Source: Roseivirga sp. UBA6061
Lineage (GTDB): Bacteria; Bacteroidota; Bacteroidia; Cytophagales; Cyclobacteriaceae
NCBI GenBank assembly: GCA_002427745.1
Contig: DIYF01000007.1
Coordinates: 1 to 5,161 of the forward strand
Length of the DNA: 5,161 nt
Direction of reading: 5' to 3'
The notes under the pieces: generated by a model
Database searches by the model: none
What the model saw: the letters and a program-made list of their open reading frames with translations, nothing else
Told to the model about the DNA's origin: nothing
Made by a program: the position numbers and the translations under genes
Shown here: positions 1 through 5,161 of the stretch, piece after piece
How positions within the stretch are numbered: position 1 is the stretch's first letter
Layout: each line of letters opens with the position of its first letter

Positions 1-246
1 GTTACCTGCCAGGTCTACCGCCTCCGCTGTCAGGTTTACCACTATCTCAAACAAGCTTATGTCGGTAATGTCCAGTATCCAGTCACCATTAGCATCGGTC
101 CGGGTGCTGCGAATAGAACCGTATTGACTGGATACTTCCACTGTGGCATTGGCCTCCGATGTTCCACTGATGGTAATGTGCTGATCATTGGTCACTCCAT
201 CACTGTTACTGCTACCCGTATCATCTGAAATGCCGGTGATCACTGG
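1..246 (-). other. Bacterial Ig-like domain of the 'SDDTG ... DANGDW ... DLAGN' type (residues 1639-1720, runs to window edge)
   Basis: After the linker VTPPSK comes PVITGISDDTGSSNSDGVTN, then HITISGTSEANATVEV, RTDANGDWILDITD, LFEIVVNLTAEAVDLAGN. The order 'I-[ST]-D-D-T-G-x-S-x-x-D-G-[IV]-T-N-D', '[IL]-x-I-x-G-T-[AS]-E-x-x-A-x-V-x-V', 'D-x-x-G-x-W' and 'A-x-D-x-AGN' is the familiar repeat of BapA-like adhesins (Pfam Big_13-type bacterial Ig-like domain, name from memory). These usually occur in tandem, so more copies probably continue below base 1. The expected 'L-x-x-G-x-Y' turn before the last strand reads LFEIVV, a small departure. The domain is essentially complete at the edge. Confidence 0.8.
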
Positions 247-3200
247 TTTGGATGGTGGTGTAACATCCTCCTGAACATCAGTGACTGTGATGGTCACTGT
301 CTGACTAGCTGTATTCAGCCCATCGCTGGCCTGTACTTCTATTACATAATCGTTGTTGGTATCTGCATCACCGGGTGCCTCAAAGTCAGGGGCATTTTTG
401 AAGGTGACGACTCCCCCACTGATATCGAAGAGTGACTCGTCATTGCCCTTACCTAAAGCAAAGGTCAGGGCATTAGCATCGGTAGCAGCAATTGTATAGG
501 CAGTACCCGTACCATTCTCTGCAAAGTTCACTGCCATACCCGAAGTGAAGACCGGCAAGATCTCGTCTATATCTGTCACAGTGATGATGACCGTTTGCTT
601 CACTTCATTCGTTCCATCATTAGCGGTAACCTCTACTACATAAGCGTTGTCAGTATCAGCATCAGCAGGAGTCTCAAAGTCAGGAGCTGTGACGAAGTTT
701 AACTTTCCACTAATTGGATCAATACCAAAGGAGGCTTCATCATTACCTGTGCCCAGGCCGTAAGTCAATACATTAGCATCAGTAGCCGCTATGGTGTAAG
801 CCGTTCCGCTGCCATTCTCTGCAAAGTTAACGGCAGAAGCTGAAGTAAAGACCGGTAGGATTTCGTCTATGTCTCTTATCGTAATGGTAATAGTCTGGCT
901 CGCCACATTTAGTCCGTCATCAGCCGTTACTTCCACTATATAATTATTGTCAGTATCGGCATCAGCTGGCGTTTCAAAGTCTGGAGGAGTGATAAAAGCC
1001 AGGTCTCCGGTATTGGGGTCAATATTGAACAAGGCCTCGTCATTTGCAGCGCCTAAACCATAGGTCAGCGTGTTCGCATCAGTAGCGACTACGGTCTGTA
1101 CCAGGCTATTGTCATTTTCATCAAAAGTGATAAGAGTGCCTGAAGAGAAGACCGGCAAAATTTCGTCAACATCTGTCACCGTAATGGTCACTGCTTGCTT
1201 CGCTTCATTCATTCCATCATTGGCCGTTACCTCTATTACATAAGCATTGTCGGCACCATTATCCCCAGGACTTTCAAAGTCTGGGGGAGTAATGAAAGTC
1301 AATTCTCCAGTATTGGGGTCAATGTTAAACAAAGCCTCATCATTGCCGGTACCCAGACTGAAGCTTGCGTCATCAGAGTCTATATCGGTAACCATGGCTG
1401 TATACCCCGTTGCGGTACTGTTTTCAATCACACTCAAGGAGTTTACCGAAGTGAATACAGGAGCTTCATCATTCAGGTCGTTTATGCTCACCGTGATCGT
1501 TTGCTGTGTGTCGTTGGTTCCATCAGTAACCGTAACTTCTACCTCGTATGTCTGGTCCTGTTGTGTTGGATTCTCGTAGTCTTCGGCAACAAGCAGGCTT
1601 AGGTCAGCGCCTGTCAAGCCAAACAGGGCCTGGTCTGCTCCTCCTGTAAGGCTGAAACTTAAGGTGCTACCGGCATCGGCATCCGTAGCGGTTAGCGTAA
1701 TTACCGCAGTCTCATTCTCATCAATCGATATGGCATTAGAAGAAGTGAATACCGGGGCCTCGTCATCGAGATCACTTACTGTGATTGTAAGCTCCTGACT
1801 GGTGCTGTTTTCAGCATCGTCTTTCACCTCTAACGTGAGGTTATAAACATTGTCCTCACCGTCATCCTCAGGGTTTTCAAAATCAGGCGCAGCAATAAAA
1901 GTCAGGCCCTGATCATTTGGATCGATGGCAAACAAGTCAGCATCCTCACCGGAAAGTGTGTATGACAATACTGCATTCGAGTTGTTGTCTTCAGCTGTAA
2001 TGCTCAGTATATCATCGGTACTATTTTCATCGATAACAGCATCACTGCCCGAGGTAATGCTGGGTGGGGTAACATCCAACACCGTAATGGTGAAATCATG
2101 CAACAAGCTGATTTCTGTGTCCCCCAGGTCTGTGATTTTAAGACTAACATTATGGACACCCACTTGCCCCTCTGCTTCGCCACAAAGGGCAAAGTCAGCA
2201 ATATTGAGAAGCGCTAATCTTAGAGTTTCATCATCCAGAATATAAATAAACCCAACAGATTCATCTATCTGGATTGCGTTGATTTCTATGAACTGTACTT
2301 CCTCACCTGTACCATCTATAAAAGTACCGGGTTCATCAAAGGCAACTGATCCTTCTTGTCCGGCAAGGGCTGTGGCTGTTCCATCAGCGCTGATACTAAA
2401 GAGCCTCTCTATTGTAGATGCATAGAGTTGATTATTGCCCGAAATAGTGAGATCGTTTACACCGGGGAGGTCAGTCAATATGGAAAGAACCCCGCTTTTA
2501 TCCAGCTTCAATATGACTTCATGTTCTATATCCACCAGAAAAATATTCCCCACTGCATCTATTTCCATCTGTATCAGGAATAGTTCATCACTTAAGCCTT
2601 CAACTTGTGTATTCTCATTGATCAAATCTGTTTGTATGCCTGTATCCGGGTTTAAGCTGACAAGCTTAAAGTCATCCAAAAGCATCAATACATTTCCATC
2701 ACCATCCAGGCGAGCATCCGTTATGGTAGTTTCTACATCCTCAGTTTCATAAAGGAGTGTAAAAGGCAAGAAAATAAGAGAGCCCGGACCATCACCAACT
2801 TCTGTAATCTCAAACAGGTCGTCCAGGTCATCGGGGGATATACTAATGAGAATGCTTTGATCCCCGGCCAATAAAAAATCTCCGCTAGCTGTCACGCCCA
2901 ATATCTCCCATACCCTTACTCTACCGAGATCAGGTGAATCTCCCGAATCATCTCCGTCTCCCAGGACAAAGCGAGCATCAAATACCTGGTCTTCTTTGAT
3001 CAATACCAATTCGGGATCATCTAGGGCCAATAGCATATGTCCCAAACGGTTAGCCGCAAAGCTAGAAATCGAATTCAGCTGGCTGAAGTCAGCAGTTTCT
3101 GAAGAGAACTTCCCGGTTAATACTTTTTCGTAGTGCCCTACTGTCAATGGGTCGGTTGTTTCAACAAAGACCCGTTCTCCCGGTATTAGCTCACCCAAAC

Positions 3201-5161
3201 CATTTCTGGAGATGTAATTGAAGGTACCATTAGCTTCGGCAAACAGCCTCAAGCCATCGAATTCAGTGGCTAAAATACGTGTGTCAAACAACTCCAGGTT
3301 GTTAAGTGGTTCAAATTCAAATGCCGACTCGCTGAACTCATAAAATTCATCTCTGGTAATAAACAGTAGTTGGTCTTCTGAACTAAAAAGCATGTCTTCC
3401 ACCCCTTCCAGTATTTCCCTCATTGATGGGGAAAGACCATCTCCACTGTCCAGAATTGTCTCTTTTAAAAAGCCCTCTTCACCCGGGGTATAGCGTATCA
3501 GTAGCGCATCCCTGCCATTCAAGTAGGTATACACTTGATTTTGATCGTTGATGCCGATCAATGAATTGTCGAACTCGTTGTCTTCCCCACTGGAAGGGAT
3601 GCCATTCAATTCAAAAGTACTGAGGTCGAGATAGTGTACTCTTCCGTCTTCTTCCAGAAAATACAGACTGCCTTGCTCATGATCAAAGGTCATGTCTTCG
3701 GGTATGAAAGGAAGTTCGTTGGTGTTTGCATCATCAGAATCGGTGCGAACCGCAGTGACGGTTCCATTCTTATCCATCTGAAATAAGAAAGTTGAAACTC
3801 GGCCAATCATTGTGAAATAGAGATTATCCTCTTTGTCTATCGACATGGCCGTGATCACATCCAGTTCAAATTCGTCACCTGCGGCATCTTTCAAATCAAA
3901 AAAGTTGAGGACTCCCTCTGAGTTCACCAGGAACAACTCACTGGCAAACTCATTAAATACGCTCATTATGACATTGCCCTCACTGTCTCTTACTAAGTAA
4001 TCAACCTCTGCCAAAGCTTCCGCAGGCACGCTTTCCCCCTCGTCATCTTCCACTTCCAGCTGAGTAAAGAGAGGATTCCTGGATTTGAGACTTAACCAGG
4101 AAGGTAGCTCCAGGGCCTGAACAGCATTCAAGGCGTTAAAAGCAGTCCTTTCATCAGGGTCTGTTAAAAATCCAAAGTACTCGTAGAACTCATTGTCATT
4201 GATAGTGGTGATCGGATTTGAACTCACCACCGGGGCTTCGTTCAGGTCTATCAGGCTGATAGTCAAAGCCAGCGTGGTTTCATTGTTTGCCTCATCAGAA
4301 GCGATGATATCAATCAGAAACTGCTTGCCTGAACTAGCGTTGCCAGCAGCAGTCTCAAAGTCCTGTGCTTCCTTAAAGGTCAAAAGCCCACTATTGGCAT
4401 CCAGGTTGAATAAGCCTGTGACGTCCGTATCATTTGAGTTGCTCAGGGTATAAGTGATGGTCTGAGAATCAACATCTGTGGCATTCGCAGTATACACTGT
4501 ACCGGTTTCGTTCTCCTCAAAACTTACTGAAGTAGATGAGGTAAACAGGGGTTTTTCATCGTCTATATCAGTCACGGATATGGTGATGGTTTGACTACTT
4601 ACATTGCTTCCGTCTGAGGCAGTAATCTCTACTTCATAGTTATTGTTACCGCCTCCATCCTGAGGGTTCTCAAAGTCAGGACTAGATACAAATGTGAGTT
4701 CTCCAGTGCTTTTGTCTATGGTAAACAAAGCCTCATCTGCATCACTACCCAGTTTAAAAGAAAAACCACCCAAATCGGTGGCAGTAGCGGTATATACCGT
4801 CCCGGTGGCATTTTCAACAAATGAGGTACTGGTACCAGAAGTGAAAACAGGGCCATAGATATCACTTAGCCTGGCCGTGTTACCGCCCCCTTGTGGTGTT
4901 GGCATAAAGTGGCCGGCAAAGTCAAAAACAGAGGCATTATCAGATGCTTCTACCGTAATGGTCTCATCTCCATTAGGTGTGCCGGTAAAGGCAATGTTGA
5001 TGAGTACGCCCTCTGCTCCTCCTGCTAAAGCCTCCCCATTGGCATTGGTGATGGAAGTGATAGTGGCTGCGGTGGCCGTACCTCCGGAAACAGACAAAGC
5101 CAAATCACTGGCTTCTACCGGAGCGCTGGCTACGTCATCGCCATATACCGGCTCGGTGAAG
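1..5161 (-). CDS. Giant multidomain cadherin/CADG/beta-propeller/Ig-like surface protein (internal fragment, both ends outside window)
   Basis: Frame with codons starting at 5160, 5157 ... 3 is open throughout: 1,720 sense codons, no stop, no visible frameshift. No start is assigned because residue 1 is already inside a folded domain (FTEPVYGDD), and the last codon ends inside another (DLAGN). Domain order: Ig-like (1-100), cadherin-like CA1-CA2 (101-308), CADG first half (309-362), propeller-like insert (363-987), CADG second half (988-1030), CA3-CA8 (1031-1632), Ig-like (1639-1720). The chain is acidic, rich in D, E, T, S, N and G, and has one Cys (residue 993), all consistent with an exported protein. 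Cadherin-like repeats in bacterial giants usually bind calcium and make rod-like adhesins; that role is inferred here. Signal peptide, membrane anchor and secretion tag (type I or type IX) cannot be seen. No gene symbol is justified. The reading frame and domain classes are secure; the biological function is not. Confidence 0.96.
265..561 (-). repeat. Cadherin-like repeat CA8, last cadherin-like unit (residues 1534-1632)
   Basis: Landmarks: ILPVFTSGMAVNFAENGTGT, AYTIAATDANALTFALGKG, NDESLFDISGGVVTF, PDFEAPGDADTNNDYVIEV, ASDGLNTASQ and closing TVTITVTDVQED. The LFDISGGVV strand lacks the 'DPNTG' turn of CA5 and CA6. The final calcium motif D-x-D-E-x-x-P is altered to DVQEDVTPP, consistent with this being the last cadherin-like unit before a different domain class. 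Confidence 0.9.
562..861 (-). repeat. Cadherin-like repeat CA7 (residues 1434-1533)
   Basis: Exactly 300 bases and in perfect register with CA6 and CA8. Landmarks: ILPVFTSASAVNFAENGSGT, AYTIAATDANVLTYGLGTG, NDEASFGIDPISGKLNFVTA, PDFETPADADTDNAYVVEV, ANDGTNEVKQ and closing TVIITVTDIDE. Residues 1443-1463 (772-834) differ from the matching 21 residues of CA8 at a single position (S versus T). The C-terminal third is closest to CA5. Confidence 0.91.
862..1161 (-). repeat. Cadherin-like repeat CA6 (residues 1334-1433)
   Basis: Exactly 300 bases. Landmarks: ILPVFSSGTLITFDENDNSL, VVATDANTLTYGLGAA, NDEALFNIDPNTGDLAFITP, PDFETPADADTDNNYIVEV, ADDGLNVASQ and closing TITITIRDIDE. The DGLNVASQ segment resembles DGLNTASQ of CA8, not the NE-KQ form of its neighbours CA5 and CA7. 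The FDENDNSLVQTVV segment departs from the 'ENGxGTAYTIA' of CA7/CA8. The final motif carries Arg (IRDIDE) where the others have VTD or VSD. Confidence 0.9.
1162..1467 (-). repeat. Cadherin-like repeat CA5 (residues 1232-1333)
   Basis: Landmarks: EAPVFTSVNSLSVIENSTAT, VTDIDSDDASFSLGTG, NDEALFNIDPNTGELTFITP, PDFESPGD, DNAYVIEVTANDGMNEAKQ and closing VTITVTDVDE. Its central part (NDEALFNIDPNTG) matches CA6, whereas its C-terminal part (AYVIEVTANDGMNEAKQ) matches CA7 rather than CA6. It retains the D-I-D pair that CA6-CA8 lack. It is followed by the ILPVF linker that opens CA6, CA7 and CA8, replacing the EAPVF linker used before CA4 and CA5. Confidence 0.9.
1468..1761 (-). repeat. Cadherin-like repeat CA4 (residues 1134-1231)
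   Basis: Landmarks: EAPVFTSSNAISIDENETAV, TLTATDADAGSTLSFSLTGG, DQALFGL, VAEDYENPTQQ, YEVEVTVTDGTNDTQQ and closing TITVSINDLNDEAP. It has the fullest set of cadherin-type acidic motifs among the downstream units: E in DENET, the D-A-D pair, DYE (closest here to the animal LDYE), and D-L-N-D-E-x-P. The strand after LFGL is slightly shortened (TGADLSLLVAEDYE). It precedes the more homogeneous CA5-CA8 group. Confidence 0.88.
1762..2070 (-). repeat. Cadherin-like repeat CA3 (residues 1031-1133)
   Basis: Landmarks: TPPSITSGSDAVIDENST, ITAEDNNSNAVLSYTLSG, DADLFAID, LTFIAAPDFENPEDD, DNVYNLTLEVKDDAENSTSQ and closing ELTITVSDLDDEAP. It is the first of six consecutive cadherin-like units after the CADG/propeller block. 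Its sequence is more diverged from CA5-CA8 than those are from each other: it has VKDDAEN where the others have 'xxDGxN', and AEDNN in place of ATDAD. Calcium-type acidic positions (DEN, DFE, DLDDEAP) are retained. Confidence 0.87.
2071..2199 (-). other. CADG domain, second half (residues 988-1030)
   Basis: ADFALCGEAEGQVGVHNVSL then KITDLGDTEISLL and HDFTITVLDV. This corresponds to the end of a CADG/'putative Ig' domain: 'x-[FL]-x-G-x-x-x-x-x-x-G-x-[YH]-x-[VI]-x-[VLI]-x-[VA]-x-D-x-x-[GD]-x-x-x-x-x-x-F-x-I-x-V-x-D'. Nothing just upstream could be its own first half; the matching first half ends about 625 residues earlier at LPSWLS. It carries the only cysteine of the window (residue 993, bases 2182-2184), at the position normally taken by Ser/Thr before the conserved Gly. 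TPPSITSGSD follows and starts repeat CA3. Confidence 0.72.
2200..2373 (-). other. NHL-like terminal blade of the propeller (residues 930-987)
   Basis: Contains the best-preserved family signature in the insert: TALAGQEG (930-937), then DGTGEEVQF (949-957; bases 2290-2316), then INAIQIDESVGFIYILDDET. This parallels the NHL pattern 'T-x-LAG-x-x-G ... DGTG-x-x-x-x-F-x-x-P-x-[GA]-[IV]-x-[VI]-D-x-x-G-x-[IL]-Y-[VI]-x-D'. Differences from consensus: the F-x-x-P proline is replaced (FIEI), and the 'N-x-R-I-R' tail is LRLALL. It is the last unit before the chain returns to the CADG domain, and it anchors the propeller interpretation of the more degenerate upstream units. Confidence 0.65.
2200..4074 (-). 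other. Beta-propeller-like insert with about 12 blade-like units, NHL-like at its C-terminal end (residues ~363-987)
   Basis: This stretch lacks cadherin landmarks. It is a series of degenerate units with the pattern hydrophobic strand, short acid/Gly turn, L/V-Y/F/L-L strand, then 'x-L-x-x-[IL]-x-x-x-G' strand. Approximate units by residue: 382-424, 434-475, 485-525, 530-573, 583-622, 623-661, 690-736, 749-788, 809-851, 858-898, 899-937 and 954-987. The clearest is 866-895: EIDAVGNIFLVDIEHEVILK followed by LDKSGVLSIL. Such units are typical of NHL/SMP-30-type six-bladed propellers, which bind ligands or proteins and sometimes have hydrolase activity. No catalytic site is recognisable. Most blades are too diverged to assign to a named family by eye. 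The region is in frame, free of stops and bounded on both sides by halves of one CADG domain. It likely projects from the stalk as a binding module (inference). Confidence 0.7.
4075..4236 (-). other. CADG (dystroglycan-type cadherin-like / putative Ig) domain, first half (residues 309-362)
   Basis: Sequence APVVSSNPITTINDNEFYEY opens the domain in the way CADG/'putative Ig' modules do (P-x-[IV]-x-S-x-P-x-x-x-[IV]-x-D-x-x-[FY]-x-Y). After an alpha/beta stretch it reaches the diagnostic LPSWLS motif at 4090-4107 (residues 352-357). In the usual domain this motif is followed directly by a short loop and a '[FL]xG-x-P-x-x-x-x-G-x-[HY]' strand. Here the chain instead enters a propeller-like region of about 625 residues, and the missing second half appears only at 2199. 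The motif is clear; the exact end of this half is approximate. Confidence 0.75.
4237..4560 (-). repeat. Cadherin-like repeat CA2 (residues 201-308)
   Basis: Landmarks in order: DEKPLFTSSTSVSFEENETG, TVYTANATDVDSQTITYTL, LFNLDANSGLLTF, QDFETA, KQFLIDIIASDEANN and closing TISLIDLNEAP. The complete D-V-D pair after 'AT' and the D-L-N-E-x-P end motif match calcium-binding positions of cadherin domains (DxD, DxNDxxP). At 108 residues it is the longest cadherin-like unit here; extra residues sit in the NSNDTDVTG loop and the GNASSGK loop. It leads straight into the split CADG domain through EAPVVSS. Confidence 0.85.
4561..4860 (-). repeat. Cadherin-like repeat CA1 (residues 101-200)
   Basis: Shows the ordered landmarks of a bacterial cadherin domain: GPVFTSG entry strand, FVENATGTVYTATATD, DEALFTIDKSTGELTFV, PDFENP (the equivalent of the animal LDRE/LDYE calcium motif), NNYEVEITASDGSN, and the closing SQTITISVTDIDD. 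It is the first cadherin-like unit after the Ig-like domain. The segment after ATD is short (LGGFSFKL): the second acidic residue of the usual D-x-D pair is missing, and the family's 'LTYSL' strand reads FSFKL. It probably forms a stalk segment with calcium at the junction to CA2. Confidence 0.85.
4861..5160 (-). other. Ig-like domain, N-terminally truncated by the window edge (residues 1-100)
   Basis: Begins FTEPVYGDDVASAPVEASDL, continues with a Gly/Ala/Thr-rich SVSGGTATAATITSIT strand pair, then VLINIAFTGTPNGDETITVE and SVFDFAGH. This order (F-[ST]-E-x-V-Y, 'SGGTAT', 'G-x-ET-I-T-V', '[ST]-[VI]-[YF]-D-x-AG') is one I recognise from Ig-like modules that occur in tandem in giant Bacteroidota surface proteins; the usual 'AGN' is AGH here. 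The preceding strand or strands lie upstream of 5161, so further copies may precede it. A Gly-rich linker (PTPQGGGN, then LSD) leads into the first cadherin-like repeat. The family assignment is by memory of the pattern, with no alignment. Confidence 0.65.

Noticed and set aside
262..1467. 300-base periodicity considered as a CRISPR or tandem DNA repeat array
   Set aside because: The periodicity is that of 100-residue cadherin-like domains. There are no short direct repeats with unique spacers, and much of the divergence between copies is synonymous, as expected for coding repeats.
1195..1602. Open frame of 135 codons on the plus strand, and an overlapping one at 1247-1579
   Set aside because: Both lie antisense to CA4-CA5 of the long minus-strand frame. 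Their translations show no recognisable domain, and they overlap each other in different frames. They are by-products of the repeat codon pattern.
1925..2245. Plus-strand open frame (106 codons) and a minus-strand alternative-frame one at 2004-2201
   Set aside because: Both overlap the well-supported CADG/CA3 coding frame, have no domain similarity I can see, and lack an independent gene context.
2356..2752. Plus-strand open frames at 2356-2583 and 2435-2752
   Set aside because: Antisense to propeller blades; Ser/Ile-rich or mixed low-information translations with no family resemblance, and mutually overlapping.
2200..4074. Propeller block considered as a mobile-element insertion or separate gene
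   Set aside because: No stop or start boundaries, no terminal inverted repeats or target duplications seen, and the frame is continuous on both sides. It behaves as a protein domain insertion, not a DNA element.
4193..4453. Plus-strand open frame of 86 codons
   Set aside because: Antisense to CA2 and the CADG first half; its Leu/Ser/Val-rich translation mirrors the coding strand and gives no family signal.
1..5161. RTX (GGxGxDxxx) calcium repeats or a type I secretion tail
   Set aside because: Gly-rich bits such as PTPQGGGN and LTGGAD occur, but no tandem nonapeptide array is present anywhere in the translated frame.
1..5161. Frameshift or pseudogene
   Set aside because: I translated every 60-base line in the one frame and found domain landmarks in register throughout and no stop codon, so there is no sign of decay in this window.

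Overview
The whole window lies inside one very long gene on the minus strand. Reading the reverse complement from base 5160 down to base 1 gives 1,720 consecutive sense codons with no stop. Neither the start nor the stop codon is present, so the protein is longer than 1,720 residues. Residue numbers below count from the first full codon (5160-5158 = residue 1). There is no intergenic DNA. I see no RNA gene, mobile element, CRISPR array, promoter or terminator, and none is expected inside a gene.

The product is a modular, acidic, Thr/Ser/Asp-rich protein with a single cysteine. This composition is typical of giant secreted or cell-surface proteins. N- to C-terminal layout: the end of an Ig-like domain of the 'FTEPVY...ETITV' type (5160-4861); two cadherin-like repeats, CA1 and CA2 (4860-4237); the first half of a dystroglycan-type cadherin-like (CADG, 'putative Ig') domain ending at an LPSWLS motif (4236-4075); about 625 residues of beta-propeller-like repeats with an NHL-type signature at the end (4074-2200); the second half of the CADG domain (2199-2071); six more cadherin-like repeats, CA3-CA8 (2070-265); and a bacterial Ig-like domain of the 'SDDTG...DANGDW...DLAGN' type that runs off the window (246-1).

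The domain mix (CADG, cadherin, NHL-like propeller and Ig-like modules in one giant chain) and the moderate base composition suggest a Bacteroidota bacterium, perhaps a marine Cytophagales-type organism. This is inference from protein style, not from a marker gene. The likely role is adhesion, cell-cell contact or matrix building. The Ig and cadherin modules would form a calcium-stiffened stalk, and the propeller would protrude from its side as a possible ligand-binding head. Secretion and anchoring signals lie outside the window.

The most notable points are the propeller apparently nested inside a single CADG domain, about twelve blade-like units in that insert (possibly two six-bladed propellers), and a mosaic relationship among repeats CA5-CA8. 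In that mosaic, the C-terminal halves resemble the repeat two units away while the N-terminal halves resemble the adjacent repeat.
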